64,000 bases of DNA from Bacillota bacterium (GCA_023410595.1 JAEYPO010000009.1:124001-188000), one strand, 5' to 3'; counted from the stretch's first letter, positions 40,425 to 49,707 are shown. Notes: a model not told the origin generated them from the sequence alone. Made by a program: numbers and translations.

Positions 40425-40943
40425 TTAATGTTCCAGCATGAGGATTGCGCTCGCTACGTCATGTTCCGTAAACCCCGTAACGCTATTGATGCGTATCAGC
40501 CTTGAGTTTATCTCCTCATCGTTTAAGTCCAAATCGTCGAGAACAATAAAGCTATCTATATCTTTATGCATACCCATCCAGGCCTTTATCTCCTTGGCTT
40601 TTACTTTGCTGAACTTCAGTTCTCTCCTTATTTCTTCTGTGCTGAAGTCAGGCGTTTTTCCATAGAGCCTAATGCCATACTCATCCAGAATAGAATATAG
40701 TATGCCCGCTTCTTCCGTCTGGGGTTTCATTTCCTCATCAAACCGAAATTTCCATCCGGACGACAGCACAATGGTAGCGCCCGTTTTTTCTATTATTTCT
40801 TTCAGGACCGCCACATTTTTTCTGTCTATTATCACCCCTTCAAGTCTCACGACTTGCCGGGATCCCCGATATTCAGGCTTGTTCACTTCCAGGAAGACGC
40901 TTGAATTCAGGACGCCGTCAACGTCTAAAAAAATTACTTTCAT
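40425..40943 (-). CDS. HAD-domain protein interrupted in frame by a palindromic repeat
   Basis: A 172-residue protein of the HAD-like group found in some RNA-repair proteins. Motif I is IFLDVDGVLN, ATIVLSSGWKFRF holds motif II, and FIVLDDLDLN is the late acidic motif. Residues about 26-36 (GSRQVVRLEG) are encoded by a CTCACGA-loop repeat (40835-40868) that preserves the frame between the first strand and the segment IDRKNVAVLKEII. This position is a loop in HAD folds, so the protein may still work. ATG 40943 has only a weak site. Its biochemical role is unknown. Confidence 0.75.
   Translation of the reverse strand: MKVIFLDVDGVLNSSVFLEVNKPEYRGSRQVVRLEGVIIDRKNVAVLKEIIEKTGATIVLSSGWKFRFDEEMKPQTEEAGILYSILDEYGIRLYGKTPDFSTEEIRRELKFSKVKAKEIKAWMGMHKDIDSFIVLDDLDLNDEEINSRLIRINSVTGFTEHDVASAILMLEH
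40835..40868 (-). repeat. CTCACGA-loop repeat inside a coding sequence
   Basis: CCCCTTCAAGT, loop CTCACG, ACTTGCCGGG, then ATCCCCG, matching the copy at 39740-39773 at nearly every position. It sits wholly within the HAD-domain gene, keeps the reading frame and introduces no stop codon. Confidence 0.85.
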
Positions 40944-40973
40944 GTTTTATAACCCCCGATCAATATTATAACA

Positions 40974-41005
40974 AAAAAGGCTTTGGTACTACCCGCAGCC
41001 TTTTT
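40974..41005 (-). terminator. Intrinsic terminator of the aminotransferase operon
   Basis: AAAAAGGCT (40974-40982) pairs with AGCCTTTTT (40997-41005) around a 14-base loop; the minus strand continues with TTG and A/T bases. It lies 45 bases after the aminotransferase stop. Confidence 0.8.
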
Positions 41006-41049
41006 CTCATTAGTCTTATGAATGTATTTTATACCAGATCGAATTATCG

Positions 41050-42222
41050 TTACAGTTCCGTAATAAAGCTTTTTATGCGTGCAAGCGCTTCTTTAAGATT
41101 GGCAAGCGACGACGCGTAAGAGCACCTTACATAGTTGCCCATGCCTTCGCCGAACGCAGTGCCGGGCACGCACGCCACCTTCTTCTCGAACAGCAGCCGC
41201 TTGCAGAACTCTTCCGATTCCAGCCCCGTGCTGCTTATATTCGGGAATATGTAGAACGCTCCCAGCGGCTCGAAACAGTGAAGCCCCATATCGTTGAGCG
41301 ACGAATACATGAGCTTCCTGCGCCTGTTATATTCCGCCGTCATTCTGCGCACATTGGGAAAGCCGTGGCTGCACTCGTACCGCATGGCCTCTACGCCAGC
41401 GTCCTGGCTGAACACCGAAGCGCACAGCATGGAATACTGGTGAATCTTCACCATGGCGTCAATGAGGGGTTTAGGCCCCGCGGCGTAGCCAAGGCGGAAT
41501 CCCGTCATGGCGAACGCCTTTGAAAAGCCGTTTATAACTATGGTGCGCTCCTGCATGCCGGGCAGCGACGCTATAGAGCAGTGCTTGCCGCCGTACGTGA
41601 GCTCACAGTACACCTCGTCCGTTATCACGAGCAGGTCGTGTTCCACTATTATGGGAATTATCTTCTCGTAGTCTTCCTTTGTCATTATAGCGCCCGTAGG
41701 ATTGTTGGGGAACGGTACGACTATGGCTTTCGTCCTGCTTGTAATATTATCAAGCAGGCTTTCCGGTTTTAATCTGAAATTCTCCTCTTCCTTGAGCGTC
41801 ATGGGCACGGGTTTCCCGCCTGCGAAGCTCACGCCCGGCATATAAGAAACGTACGAAGGCGCGGGCACGAGTACCTCGTCGCCGGGGTTCATTATCGCGC
41901 GGAACGCAAGGTCGAGCGCCTCGCTCGCCCCTACGGTAACGACTATCTGGTTAAGCGCGTACTCAAGGCCGAAGCGCAGCTCCAGGTAATTTATTATCTC
42001 TTTTCTCAAATCAGTTGAGCCGTGATTGGACGTGTAATGCGTACGCCCCGATTCAAGAGCATATATGGCGCTTTCGCGTATGTTCCACGGCGTATCAAAA
42101 TCCGGTTCGCCGACTCCTAATGATATGCAGTCCTTCATCTCGCTCGCGATATCGAAAAACTTGCGTATACCCGAAGGCGGCACGTCCCTGACTATGGTCG
42201 AAATATAATCTTCCGGATTCAC
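41050..42222 (-). CDS. PLP-dependent class I/II aminotransferase
   Basis: A 390-residue fold-type I aminotransferase of the aspartate/aromatic group. The PLP lysine lies in INGFSKAFAMTGFRLGY, the cofactor phosphate arginine in the same motif, and FPNNPTGAIMTKEDY and ITDEVYCELTYGG are conserved. The start is GTG 42222, overlapping the lrp-type gene stop as GTGA. The Lrp/AsnC regulator plus aminotransferase pair is widespread in Clostridia, where the regulator probably senses the amino acid handled by the enzyme; which one is unknown. Confidence 0.93.
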   Translation of the reverse strand: MNPEDYISTIVRDVPPSGIRKFFDIASEMKDCISLGVGEPDFDTPWNIRESAIYALESGRTHYTSNHGSTDLRKEIINYLELRFGLEYALNQIVVTVGASEALDLAFRAIMNPGDEVLVPAPSYVSYMPGVSFAGGKPVPMTLKEEENFRLKPESLLDNITSRTKAIVVPFPNNPTGAIMTKEDYEKIIPIIVEHDLLVITDEVYCELTYGGKHCSIASLPGMQERTIVINGFSKAFAMTGFRLGYAAGPKPLIDAMVKIHQYSMLCASVFSQDAGVEAMRYECSHGFPNVRRMTAEYNRRRKLMYSSLNDMGLHCFEPLGAFYIFPNISSTGLESEEFCKRLLFEKKVACVPGTAFGEGMGNYVRCSYASSLANLKEALARIKSFITEL

Positions 42223-42713
42223 GGGGAGATCACCAGCCTTTCCTTCTCTTCCTTCTCGGTCATAACGACGCCCAGTTCCTTGTACTTGCGCATGATGAAG
42301 TGCGTTACGGTGCTTGCGACGCCGTCGAGCACCGCGAGCTTTTCAAACACGAACTGTGATATCTGCTTCATGTTCTGCGCGCGTATTATGACCGCGAGGT
42401 CGTACGTCCCCGACATAAGGTATACCGACTTTACCTCGTCGAAATTGTATATCCTCTCGGCAAGATCGTCATACCCCAGACCCCGCTTGGGGACAACCTT
42501 AACTTCTATGAGCGCTTCAGCTTCCTCGGTCTTTGTCTTTTCCCTGTTGATTATTGCCGCGTATTTGACTATGACCTTGTCGCTTTCCAGCTTTTCGACC
42601 GCTTTTTTAACGTCCGCCGCGGCCGCGCCTGTCATCGCCGCCATATCTTCGACGGTAGTCTTAGCGTCGTTCTCCAGCATCTCCAGTATCTCGTTTTTAA
42701 GTGAATCGCTCAT
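42219..42713 (-). CDS. Lrp/AsnC-family transcriptional regulator
   Basis: A 164-residue regulator: N-terminal winged helix (KNEILEMLENDAKTTVEDMA, then VKKAVEKLESDKVIVKYAAI) and a C-terminal RAM ligand-binding domain (IEVKVVPKRGLGYDDLAERI, then SGTYDLAVIIRAQNM). It overlaps the aminotransferase gene by four bases and probably controls this two-gene operon. ATG 42713 follows GGGGGACTAACTGA. Confidence 0.92.
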   Translation of the reverse strand: MSDSLKNEILEMLENDAKTTVEDMAAMTGAAAADVKKAVEKLESDKVIVKYAAIINREKTKTEEAEALIEVKVVPKRGLGYDDLAERIYNFDEVKSVYLMSGTYDLAVIIRAQNMKQISQFVFEKLAVLDGVASTVTHFIMRKYKELGVVMTEKEEKERLVISP

Positions 42714-42939
42714 TCAGTTAGTCCCCCTATGGTACTTTTAGCTTTTCCGTGTATTCTACCACCTAAATCATAAGCGAGTCAACGCATTAATGGCGTTTTC
42801 TGGCTTAACATTGATTATATTATCATGTTAACCGCCTAAACGCTAAGTACCAGGCATTAATATAGTATACAGGAATTTCCGTATGCGTGTAGAATATAAC
42901 ATTAAGATAATTTTTTATATATAACGAAAGGACGTAAAT

Positions 42940-43461
42940 ATGGCCGATAATTCGACAACACCCGACAAGGCGAGAGCCGCTGTTTGCGGGCTCTTCTGCC
43001 CCTCGTGCACTATATATATCGCCACGCACGAAGACCCTCTGCGGCTGAAAGCACTAGCCGAACGCATGGGCGTTCCTGAAAGCGAGCTCGAGTGCGACGG
43101 CTGCCGCTCCCAGCGTCTGAACATATTCTGCCGGAAGAGGTGCAAGATGAAAGCATGCGCTTCAGAAAAAGGCATAGAGTTCTGCGGCGAGTGCGCCGAA
43201 TACCCGTGCGATGAGCTTAAAGAGTTCCAATCCCAGATGCCGCACCGCAAAGAGCTGTGGAAATCGCTTGAACGCATAAACGAAGCGGGCTGGGAGACAT
43301 GGTATACTGAGATGGAAGCGCTCTATTCGTGTGAATGCGGAACGATAAACTCCGCCTACGACTTCAAGTGCCGCAAGTGCGGCGCCGAGCCGAGCTGCAA
43401 ATACGTAGGCACGTACGGCGGCGATGTAAAAAAACACCTTTCAGGCAAACTCAGCCTGTAG
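42940..43461 (+). CDS. DUF3795 protein with C-terminal zinc ribbon
   Basis: A 173-residue cysteine-rich protein. The N-terminal 115 residues match DUF3795, with CGLFCPSCTIYIAT, ECDGCRSQRLNIFC, KMKACASEKGIEFCGEC and YPCDELKEF; the many cysteines probably bind zinc or an Fe-S cluster. The C-terminal part adds a zinc ribbon (YSCECGTINSAYDFKCRKCG). The combination is known in anaerobic Bacillota but its role is not. GAAAGGACGT precedes ATG 42940. The stop codon lies inside the terminator stem. Confidence 0.85.
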   Translation: MADNSTTPDKARAAVCGLFCPSCTIYIATHEDPLRLKALAERMGVPESELECDGCRSQRLNIFCRKRCKMKACASEKGIEFCGECAEYPCDELKEFQSQMPHRKELWKSLERINEAGWETWYTEMEALYSCECGTINSAYDFKCRKCGAEPSCKYVGTYGGDVKKHLSGKLSL

Positions 43462-43470
43462 CGGTGTTTT
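43431..43470 (+). terminator. Terminator overlapping the end of the DUF3795 gene
   Basis: AAAACACC (43431-43438) pairs with GGTGTTTT (43463-43470), with an inner CAGGC/GCCTG stem. The last ten codons and the stop (43459-43461) are part of the structure. Confidence 0.8.
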
Positions 43471-43491
43471 AGCTTTTATAAGTTTATTCGG

Positions 43492-43534
43492 GAAGGCTTG
43501 TTCGCCTGTTCGGAGAACAGGCGAACAAGCCTTC
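43492..43534. terminator. Perfect 20-bp hairpin between convergent genes
   Basis: The arms 43492-43511 and 43515-43534 are fully complementary with a three-base GGA loop. It follows the DUF3795 terminator and precedes the convergent lipoprotein stop (43541). No T run flanks it, so it may stabilise the 3' end rather than terminate. Confidence 0.7.
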
Positions 43535-43540
43535 TTAAGG

Positions 43541-45019
43541 TCAGTAGCCTTTGTATATATCGATGATGCTGCCGTCGATAGCGTTTACGGTCAGAAAGCT
43601 CTGACCAATGTCTTCGGAACTGCCGTCCGGTGTGTCAGTCTTTATAGTCAATTTTCCATAGAAGTTCCATGCCGGGACGAGCAGGCCGCTCTCGTTGGAG
43701 TTTTCCTCAACGATGCGGTGCAGTGACAGCGTGACGCGGTTGATATCAAAATCGTATGCGCTGTTTTTGGTCTGCGCTTCATACTTTACCAGCATCATGC
43801 TTTCAAATATCCCACGGATTTCCGAAAAGGGTTTGAGCCGCGCGTCCTCGCTGACTGTTTCGATTACTTCTATCGGGCACGTCCATACCATGTTGAATAT
43901 ACCTTCGCCGTTTACCAAGAAATACATCTGCTCGTATCGCCAGGCCGGAGCCATGGCGTCCGACTCCGGCTGGCTTTCGCCGGTCACATATGAACACGGC
44001 AAGCCGTCCACCAATCGGACGCAGTAAATCAGATACGCATAATTTTCTGCGGGCTGCACGGTACCGTCGTCATAATATTGCGCGTCATCCTGCAGATATA
44101 CGCTGTCTACCGCCATGCCTGAGTCTGTATTGTCGAGCAAACCCTGTACCAATTGCCTTGCTTCGTCGGGTTTGAGGCCTATCTTTGACAGCATCTCTTC
44201 GTCAACGTCCGAGTCGTCCGTTACCGGCAGTGAGTATGAAAGCCCAAAGCTTCCCCCTGCGGCGGAGTTGCGCAAGTCTATGTATGTTATGGACGGGCTG
44301 TCGTCATTATTCACATAAAACGTCCTTCCCGTTCCTCCGTTGTACCGTTCATAGGCTTCAATACCGGTTGCAACGCCGACATCCTGTATTTTGGGCGTTG
44401 CTATCGGGTCTTTCCCTTCCTGTGACGGAAGCATATCCGGCGCGGCGTCATTCTTTTGTATCAGCATCCCGTCCGCACGCTGTTCGGCGGGCGTATCCGG
44501 GGCCGTTTTTAACTGCTGTTCAAGTTCGGCCAAAAGCTGCTTGTTCATTTCCAGTTCGTCCGATAGTTGCGGATCGTCCTGTATTTGTGCAATGCGTGCT
44601 TTTACTTTGACAATGGTATCATTTATCTGAGACTTTGACTGCTGACCCGAATCGATCCACATTTCCGCGTCGCCGCAAAGCGCCTGAAAATAAGCGCTGA
44701 CTGTACCTTGGGAAAACTCCGTCTGCCTGACGCGATAGATAGGCAGTGCGCTGCTTTCGGGTACAATCACACGCGCGTTTACATTTATATTCAGCTTGCC
44801 GTCCGCTCCCTGCGCATCGTACGTGTACGTTTCGGGTATGCTGTATTGTTCGGACAGGCTTCTTAAATCGCTTGATGCGGTCTCCTTGCGCGCCTGTTCA
44901 AGCAGGTGTTCCGTATCCTGCTTTTCTGCCACCGCCGCTTTTTCGGGCGTTTGCTGGCAGCCTGTGACAAATACGAGCACAATTAAAAGGGCTATGCACA
45001 CTGAATAAACTTTTTTCAT
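43541..45019 (-). CDS. DUF6034-like lipoprotein
   Basis: A 492-residue exported lipoprotein. The signal peptide KKVYSVCIALLIVLVFVTGC ends in a lipobox with the cysteine near residue 20. The mature protein is acidic and repeat-free; YIDLRNSAAGGSFGLSYSLP and the C-terminal LTVNAIDGSIIDIYKGY are reminiscent of DUF6034 proteins in Clostridia. It also contains a coiled-coil-like segment (about 150-185) rich in Gln/Leu/Glu. ATG 45019 follows GCAGGTGATC. The truncated 3' end of a related gene lies immediately upstream, so the locus once held tandem copies. Function unknown. Confidence 0.7.
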   Translation of the reverse strand: MKKVYSVCIALLIVLVFVTGCQQTPEKAAVAEKQDTEHLLEQARKETASSDLRSLSEQYSIPETYTYDAQGADGKLNINVNARVIVPESSALPIYRVRQTEFSQGTVSAYFQALCGDAEMWIDSGQQSKSQINDTIVKVKARIAQIQDDPQLSDELEMNKQLLAELEQQLKTAPDTPAEQRADGMLIQKNDAAPDMLPSQEGKDPIATPKIQDVGVATGIEAYERYNGGTGRTFYVNNDDSPSITYIDLRNSAAGGSFGLSYSLPVTDDSDVDEEMLSKIGLKPDEARQLVQGLLDNTDSGMAVDSVYLQDDAQYYDDGTVQPAENYAYLIYCVRLVDGLPCSYVTGESQPESDAMAPAWRYEQMYFLVNGEGIFNMVWTCPIEVIETVSEDARLKPFSEIRGIFESMMLVKYEAQTKNSAYDFDINRVTLSLHRIVEENSNESGLLVPAWNFYGKLTIKTDTPDGSSEDIGQSFLTVNAIDGSIIDIYKGY

Positions 45020-45076
45020 ATGATCACCTGCTTTGCGAGTTTTCACCCCACCAACAAAGCCGTGTGTATTTGTGTG

Positions 45077-45190
45077 TTACTTACCTCTTTGTTCTTTCAT
45101 ATGGGCTTCAAATTCGTGCGAGCGCATCCGAAGATCAATGCTCGAGCCGTCTATCGCGTTAACACGGTACAGCAAGCACGGCTTTAGACT
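45077..45190 (-). pseudogene. Remnant of a second DUF6034-like gene
   Basis: A 37-codon open fragment ends in TAA (45077-45079) and contains LYRVNAIDGSSIDLRMRS, closely matching the C-terminus LTVNAIDGSIIDI of the intact neighbour. A stop codon lies just upstream in frame, and no start or upstream part is present. It is the decayed 3' end of a paralogue. Confidence 0.7.
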
Positions 45191-45325
45191 TCATGCGCTA
45201 ACCCCTATCATCAATGTAATTATTGTTATTAAATGGAATAGCATAACTTCATAGTAAACCGGCAGGCTTCAATTGTCAATTGCAGTAACCTATGCCTAAG
45301 GATGTTGCTATTAGTCAAAGCAAAA

Positions 45326-45349
45326 GCGCCGCGTACAAGTACGCGGCGC
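45326..45349 (-). terminator. Intrinsic terminator of the zinc-ribbon gene
   Basis: GCGCCGCGTAC (45326-45336) pairs with GTACGCGGCGC (45339-45349), two-base loop, followed on the minus strand by TTTTG. It lies 47 bases after the zinc-ribbon stop codon. Confidence 0.8.
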
Positions 45350-45396
45350 CTGTTTTTAGGATTTTCACCTACCACCGAATTTTATCGGCTTCCCTT

Positions 45397-45675
45397 TTAA
45401 TAGCGGCTTCTCTTCGCTCTGAAGCAGTCGCTGCAATATACAGGTCTCTCACCAGTAGGCTGGAAAGGAACCATCGTCTTCGCTCCGCACTCCGCGCAAA
45501 CCGCTTCGTGCATGGGGCGCTCTTCTCTTCTCTGGCGCTTTCTCTGATCACGGCAATTCGGGCATCTCTTGGGATCGTTTACATATCCCTTCTCCTGAAA
45601 GAATTCCTGCTCCGATGCCGTAAATACAAATTCGGCTCCGCAGTCCACGCAAGTCAGTGTTCTGTCTTCTAACAT
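45397..45675 (-). CDS. Double zinc-ribbon protein
   Basis: A 92-residue protein with four CxxC pairs (C9/C12, C38/C41, C60/C63, C81/C84), enough for two zinc sites. The first half, TCVDCGAEFVFTASEQEFF, then DPKRCPNCRDQRKRQRR, is a paralogue of the 56-residue protein at 3994-4164; the second half (VCAECGAKTMVPFQPTGERP, then VYCSDCF) is the CxxC-type domain seen in longer family members. Its basic, Arg-rich centre suggests nucleic-acid binding. AAAGGAGAAAAC precedes ATG 45675. Function unknown. Confidence 0.85.
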   Translation of the reverse strand: MLEDRTLTCVDCGAEFVFTASEQEFFQEKGYVNDPKRCPNCRDQRKRQRREERPMHEAVCAECGAKTMVPFQPTGERPVYCSDCFRAKRSRY

Positions 45676-45933
45676 GTTTTCTCCTTTTTTTACTTTCCAT
45701 GGTTCACAAGCGAGATGATTCTTAACACCGGATAGGTTTTTGGAACACTACTTGGTTAGGATCAGCTTCTTTGACCATTGTATTATATTATACGCAACAT
45801 CTATATGCTGTGTATAAATTATAATATCATTTTAATCTATATATAACACATTTATGGCCATATATAAACTATATATATCATTTTTTTATACATTAGTCAA
45901 CACTTACGTTATAACGCACGTTTTCCGGCTTTA

Positions 45934-47694
45934 TCATGCCGGTGGCTGCACTGGCGGGATCTCAGGGAGCGTCGGGTCGACAGGCGCAGGCGGCAATGTA
46001 GCTGGGTCCGGCCCCCACCAATACGTTTTTCCGTTTATCGGACGTATATCGACCTTTTCGAACTTTTCCTTATTATACTCGGTGCCGTCAAGCTTTTTAT
46101 AGTGCCTGTATGTCTGCGCTCTTTGGCCTTTGCGCGCTTCGGCGTATACTATAGACCCGTTAACCGGCACGGCCGTCCCGTCGGGCAGCGTCGGTGTGTT
46201 ATATATGTTTATCATCTGCGGTTCGCCGTACGCTCCGAGGCTCTCAGAAGTATAATCGTATATTACCTCTTCGTTCGTAGCCGGGTCTATCACCGGCGCG
46301 CCGTAAACTTCGACAGTAACGCTCTTGTCTTCAGGATTCATGTACGAAACGATATAAAGCGGCGTTGTATATGGGTTGGTAAACTTTAAATCCGGCCCGC
46401 CCGTGCTTATCGTAGCGTCAAGTCCTTTGGGCATATATCCCGACACTATGGAGTGATGCTGGGATACTATGTCTTTGCTCGCCAGCCCGCAGCGTATAAC
46501 GGCGTTATAAAGCGTGCTTGAAATCTGACATACGCCTCCGCCCGGCTGGTCAACATACCCGCCGTCCACTATGCCTGAAGCCGCTTTCCATCCGTTGCTT
46601 AAATAGCGCGGTCCCGCCGTGTCGTTTATCGACCACTGCGTGCCCGGCTGAAGTATCTGTCCGCAGATTATACTCGACATCTTCGCAACGTTCCAGTTCC
46701 TTGCCTTGCCGTAATGATCAGAATAGCTGGACGTCCACGACGTTATAAGGTGGGTCTGCTGCTTTATCTGATCGAGTTTGACGGTAGGCTCCGTGACTTC
46801 CACCGGTACGGTTATCGTGGAGAATGAGTGACTCTTTATCTGGCCCATAAGCTCGTCGAATATCGCTTCAGTATCCGTTACGAGCCCCGTCTGCTCGGAC
46901 GTGTAAAAGAATCGCGCTATGTTGGCCGCCTCGGTTCCTTTAAAATCCTTTGCATATTTGTCGTTGTCCCAGAACTGATACCTGATAGCGGGCGGCATCT
47001 CTTCGGGAGCAAGCCGCACGAGATTCTCGGGATATGTGATGACCTTGCCGGTCGAGCAATTTTCTATCATCTGCTGCTTGTCCGGCTCATACGGCGCCGC
47101 CGTCCCGTCCGCGTTTAGAGTGTAGCCCCAAGGCATGAACGTAAAGCCCGCTTCCCTTGGCTCCTTATCAAGCTGGGTCTTTAGCTGGGCCAATCTGCTG
47201 TGCAAAGCTTCCTCGCTGATGCTTAAAGCGATATCAAACTTCCTGCCTCCGCCGATGCCTTCTTCGGCTGCTTGCTTTCTATCCTCGAACGTTCCCGTAT
47301 GCCCGAAGCTTAAAGCCTGCGATATTATCGAATCATAATCCGTCGTTATGCCGAAATCAGCGACTGTATATTCAATCACCTCGCCATTTACGTCCAGCGA
47401 TATGTTCGCGCCCGCGATAAGCGCCTCCTCAAGCGGCTTCGTCGCTTCTATCGCCTGCTCTTTGGTCATGCCGGATATGTCCACTCCGCCCACCGACACT
47501 CCCTTTATCGCGGTGCCGAAATCGACTATGCGAACGACGTCCGTCGAGCTTCCCAGCAGCAGCACGCCCGCTACGGCGGCGGCGGCTATAAGCACGCACG
47601 CAGAAGCTATAAGAAATATCTTTGAGGAATTGCTTTGGTTTTTTCCTTTTCCAGAAGATAAGATGTCAAGATTAAGTGTTTTTTTCGCAGCCAT
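45934..47694 (-). CDS. VanW-domain cell-envelope protein, copy 1
   Basis: A 586-residue membrane-anchored protein: one N-terminal helix (about 25-48), a putative peptidoglycan-binding YoaR-like region (about 60-320, with GVSVGGVDISGMTKEQAIEA), the VanW domain (about 340-490, with PGTQWSINDTAGPR, QPGGGVCQISSTLYNAV, HHSIVSGYMPKGLDATIS), and a Pro-rich tail. VanW is an accessory protein of unknown activity, now related to YkuD-like cysteine chemistry; presence here does not imply vancomycin resistance. AAGGAAGGAACC precedes ATG 47694. It is very similar to copy 2 and less so to copy 3. Confidence 0.88.
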   Translation of the reverse strand: MAAKKTLNLDILSSGKGKNQSNSSKIFLIASACVLIAAAAVAGVLLLGSSTDVVRIVDFGTAIKGVSVGGVDISGMTKEQAIEATKPLEEALIAGANISLDVNGEVIEYTVADFGITTDYDSIISQALSFGHTGTFEDRKQAAEEGIGGGRKFDIALSISEEALHSRLAQLKTQLDKEPREAGFTFMPWGYTLNADGTAAPYEPDKQQMIENCSTGKVITYPENLVRLAPEEMPPAIRYQFWDNDKYAKDFKGTEAANIARFFYTSEQTGLVTDTEAIFDELMGQIKSHSFSTITVPVEVTEPTVKLDQIKQQTHLITSWTSSYSDHYGKARNWNVAKMSSIICGQILQPGTQWSINDTAGPRYLSNGWKAASGIVDGGYVDQPGGGVCQISSTLYNAVIRCGLASKDIVSQHHSIVSGYMPKGLDATISTGGPDLKFTNPYTTPLYIVSYMNPEDKSVTVEVYGAPVIDPATNEEVIYDYTSESLGAYGEPQMINIYNTPTLPDGTAVPVNGSIVYAEARKGQRAQTYRHYKKLDGTEYNKEKFEKVDIRPINGKTYWWGPDPATLPPAPVDPTLPEIPPVQPPA

Positions 47695-47752
47695 ATGGTT
47701 CCTTCCTTATTGCCATAACAGGTACATAGCTTAGTCAATAATACAATAAAAC

Positions 47753-47785
47753 GCGCCCGTTGTAAACAGCTTATTACAAAGGCGC
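47753..47785 (-). terminator. Probable terminator after VanW copy 2
   Basis: GCGCC/GGCGC and TTGTAA/TTACAA form an imperfect stem across 47753-47785; on the minus strand it is followed by GCGTTTTATTG. It separates copies 1 and 2. Confidence 0.55.
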
Positions 47786-47949
47786 AATACTACGCATTGC
47801 CCAAAAAAGTTGATATGCTTTAAGGGCATCGATAATTCAATTCTACACAATATTGATAATTTTATGCTGTAATTTTATTTTACACTATAGTTTGCATCAA
47901 ATCAACAAGCGCCCGTCACGGCTGTAAGCGCGTTGTAACTACCGCCTCA

Positions 47950-49707
47950 TTATTGGACAGGCGACGAACTTGTCGGCGGCGTGTTAGGGTCAATCGGCGG
48001 CACGAGCGCAGGGTCGGGGTGGTTGCAATATATCTTGCCGTTTATCGGGCTGATAATCACATTGTCGAATTCTTCCGCCGATTTGTATTCCGTCCCGTCC
48101 AGCTTCTTATAATGCCTATATGTCTGTATCTTCTTGCCGTCCTGCATCTCCGCGTACCGCTTTTCCCCTCCCGGCTCTATAGGCGTGCCGTCGGGAAAAG
48201 TGGTCTGGTCAAATAAGTACTCTTCTATAGGAGCGGCGCCGTAGGGTCCCATGTCCTTAAAGTCGAAATCGTATATTACCGCTTCGCCTGTCGCCTGATC
48301 GGTGGGTACAACGCCGTATATCTCCACAGTAACGCTCTTCGTCTCGGGGTTCATGTACGAAACGATATACAGCGGAGAAGCGTACGGATTTGTAAGCCTT
48401 AAGTCGGGGCTCGGCGTGCTTATCGTAGCGTCCAGTCCCAATGGTATATACCCCGATATAATCGAGTGGTGCCTGGATTCTATATCGTTTTTAGTCAGGC
48501 CGCAGCGAATAGCCGCGTTATAGAGAGTGCTCGACACCTGGCAGACGCCTCCTCCCGGCTGATCGACATAGCCTCCGTCCACTATTCCCGACGCTTTTTT
48601 CCACTCCCCATTGTCTTTGCGCGGCCCGGCCGTATCGTTTATCGACCACTTAACGCCGGGCTGAAGTATCTGGCCGCATATTATGCCCGACATCTTCGCT
48701 ACATTCCATACCCTGTCGTGCTTGTCGTGTTTGTTGGCCGCGAAGCTTGAAGTCCACGACGTTATGAGCTGCGTCTGCTGCTTTACCTGATCGAGCCTTA
48801 CAGTGGGATCCGTCACCTGTACCGGTACGATTATCGTGGAAAACCCGCCGCTCTGTATCTGCCCCATCAGCTCGTCGTATATGGCGTCCGTGTCAGCTAT
48901 AAGCCCCGTCTGCTCCGGAGTATAGAAGAAACGCGCTATGTCCGTCGCAGCGGGCGTGTAGTTTTCTTCATACTTTGTATCTTTATAATACTGATAACGT
49001 ATGGCGGGAGGCATGTCCTCTTTATTAAGGCGCACAATATTTTCAGGGTAACCGAGCGCCTTTAAGTCCGCGCTGTCCTCAATCATTTTTTGCATGTCCG
49101 GCTGGCAGGCCGTTGCTGTTCCATCCTCATTAAGCGTATACCCCCACGGCATGAACGTAAAGCCCGCGTCCAAGGGCGCTTTATCGAGCTCCGCTTTAAG
49201 CTCCGCAAGCTCGGAGCGCAGCGTGCTTTCCTCCATTACGAGCTTTATGTCATATTTAGCGCCGTCCTCTAAAGCAGCCTTTGCATCTTCCACGCGCTGT
49301 TCGAGCGTACCCGTATGGCCCAGCTTAAACGCCTCGGCCATTATGTACTGATAATCGGTAGTCACAGCAAAATCCTCGGCCGTGTATTCGAGTTTTTGGC
49401 CGTTTACGTCCAGCGATATGTTTACGGTGCCGAGAAGCGCGGGTTCAAGCTTCGCCGTCGCTTCCATCGCCTGTTTTCTCGTCATGCCGGATATATCTAT
49501 TCCTCCCACCGAGACTCCTTTGATAGCTGTCCCGAAGTCGACGACGCGCATGGCGGCCTGGCTGCTTCCTAAAATAAGTACTGCCGATATCGCGATCGCG
49601 GCGACAAGCACACACGCAGTCGCGATAAGAAACGCCATAGAGCTCACCGGCCTCCTCGCTCTCCCTTTTGGGTAGCGGGACGTCCTTCGCTTATAATTAG
49701 CAGCCAT
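47950..49707 (-). CDS. VanW-domain cell-envelope protein, copy 2
   Basis: A 585-residue paralogue of copy 1, alike along its whole length: the same single N-terminal helix, GVSVGGIDISGMTRKQAMEA, FTFMPWGYTLNEDGTA, PGVKWSINDTAGPR, QPGGGVCQVSSTLYNAA and a Pro-rich tail. ATG 49707 follows GAAAGGTGTAAT; the longer open frame upstream is not supported. The cytoplasmic N-terminus is Arg/Lys-rich. Each copy appears to have its own ribosome site and terminator, so they may be expressed separately. Confidence 0.88.
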   Translation of the reverse strand: MAANYKRRTSRYPKGRARRPVSSMAFLIATACVLVAAIAISAVLILGSSQAAMRVVDFGTAIKGVSVGGIDISGMTRKQAMEATAKLEPALLGTVNISLDVNGQKLEYTAEDFAVTTDYQYIMAEAFKLGHTGTLEQRVEDAKAALEDGAKYDIKLVMEESTLRSELAELKAELDKAPLDAGFTFMPWGYTLNEDGTATACQPDMQKMIEDSADLKALGYPENIVRLNKEDMPPAIRYQYYKDTKYEENYTPAATDIARFFYTPEQTGLIADTDAIYDELMGQIQSGGFSTIIVPVQVTDPTVRLDQVKQQTQLITSWTSSFAANKHDKHDRVWNVAKMSGIICGQILQPGVKWSINDTAGPRKDNGEWKKASGIVDGGYVDQPGGGVCQVSSTLYNAAIRCGLTKNDIESRHHSIISGYIPLGLDATISTPSPDLRLTNPYASPLYIVSYMNPETKSVTVEIYGVVPTDQATGEAVIYDFDFKDMGPYGAAPIEEYLFDQTTFPDGTPIEPGGEKRYAEMQDGKKIQTYRHYKKLDGTEYKSAEEFDNVIISPINGKIYCNHPDPALVPPIDPNTPPTSSSPVQ

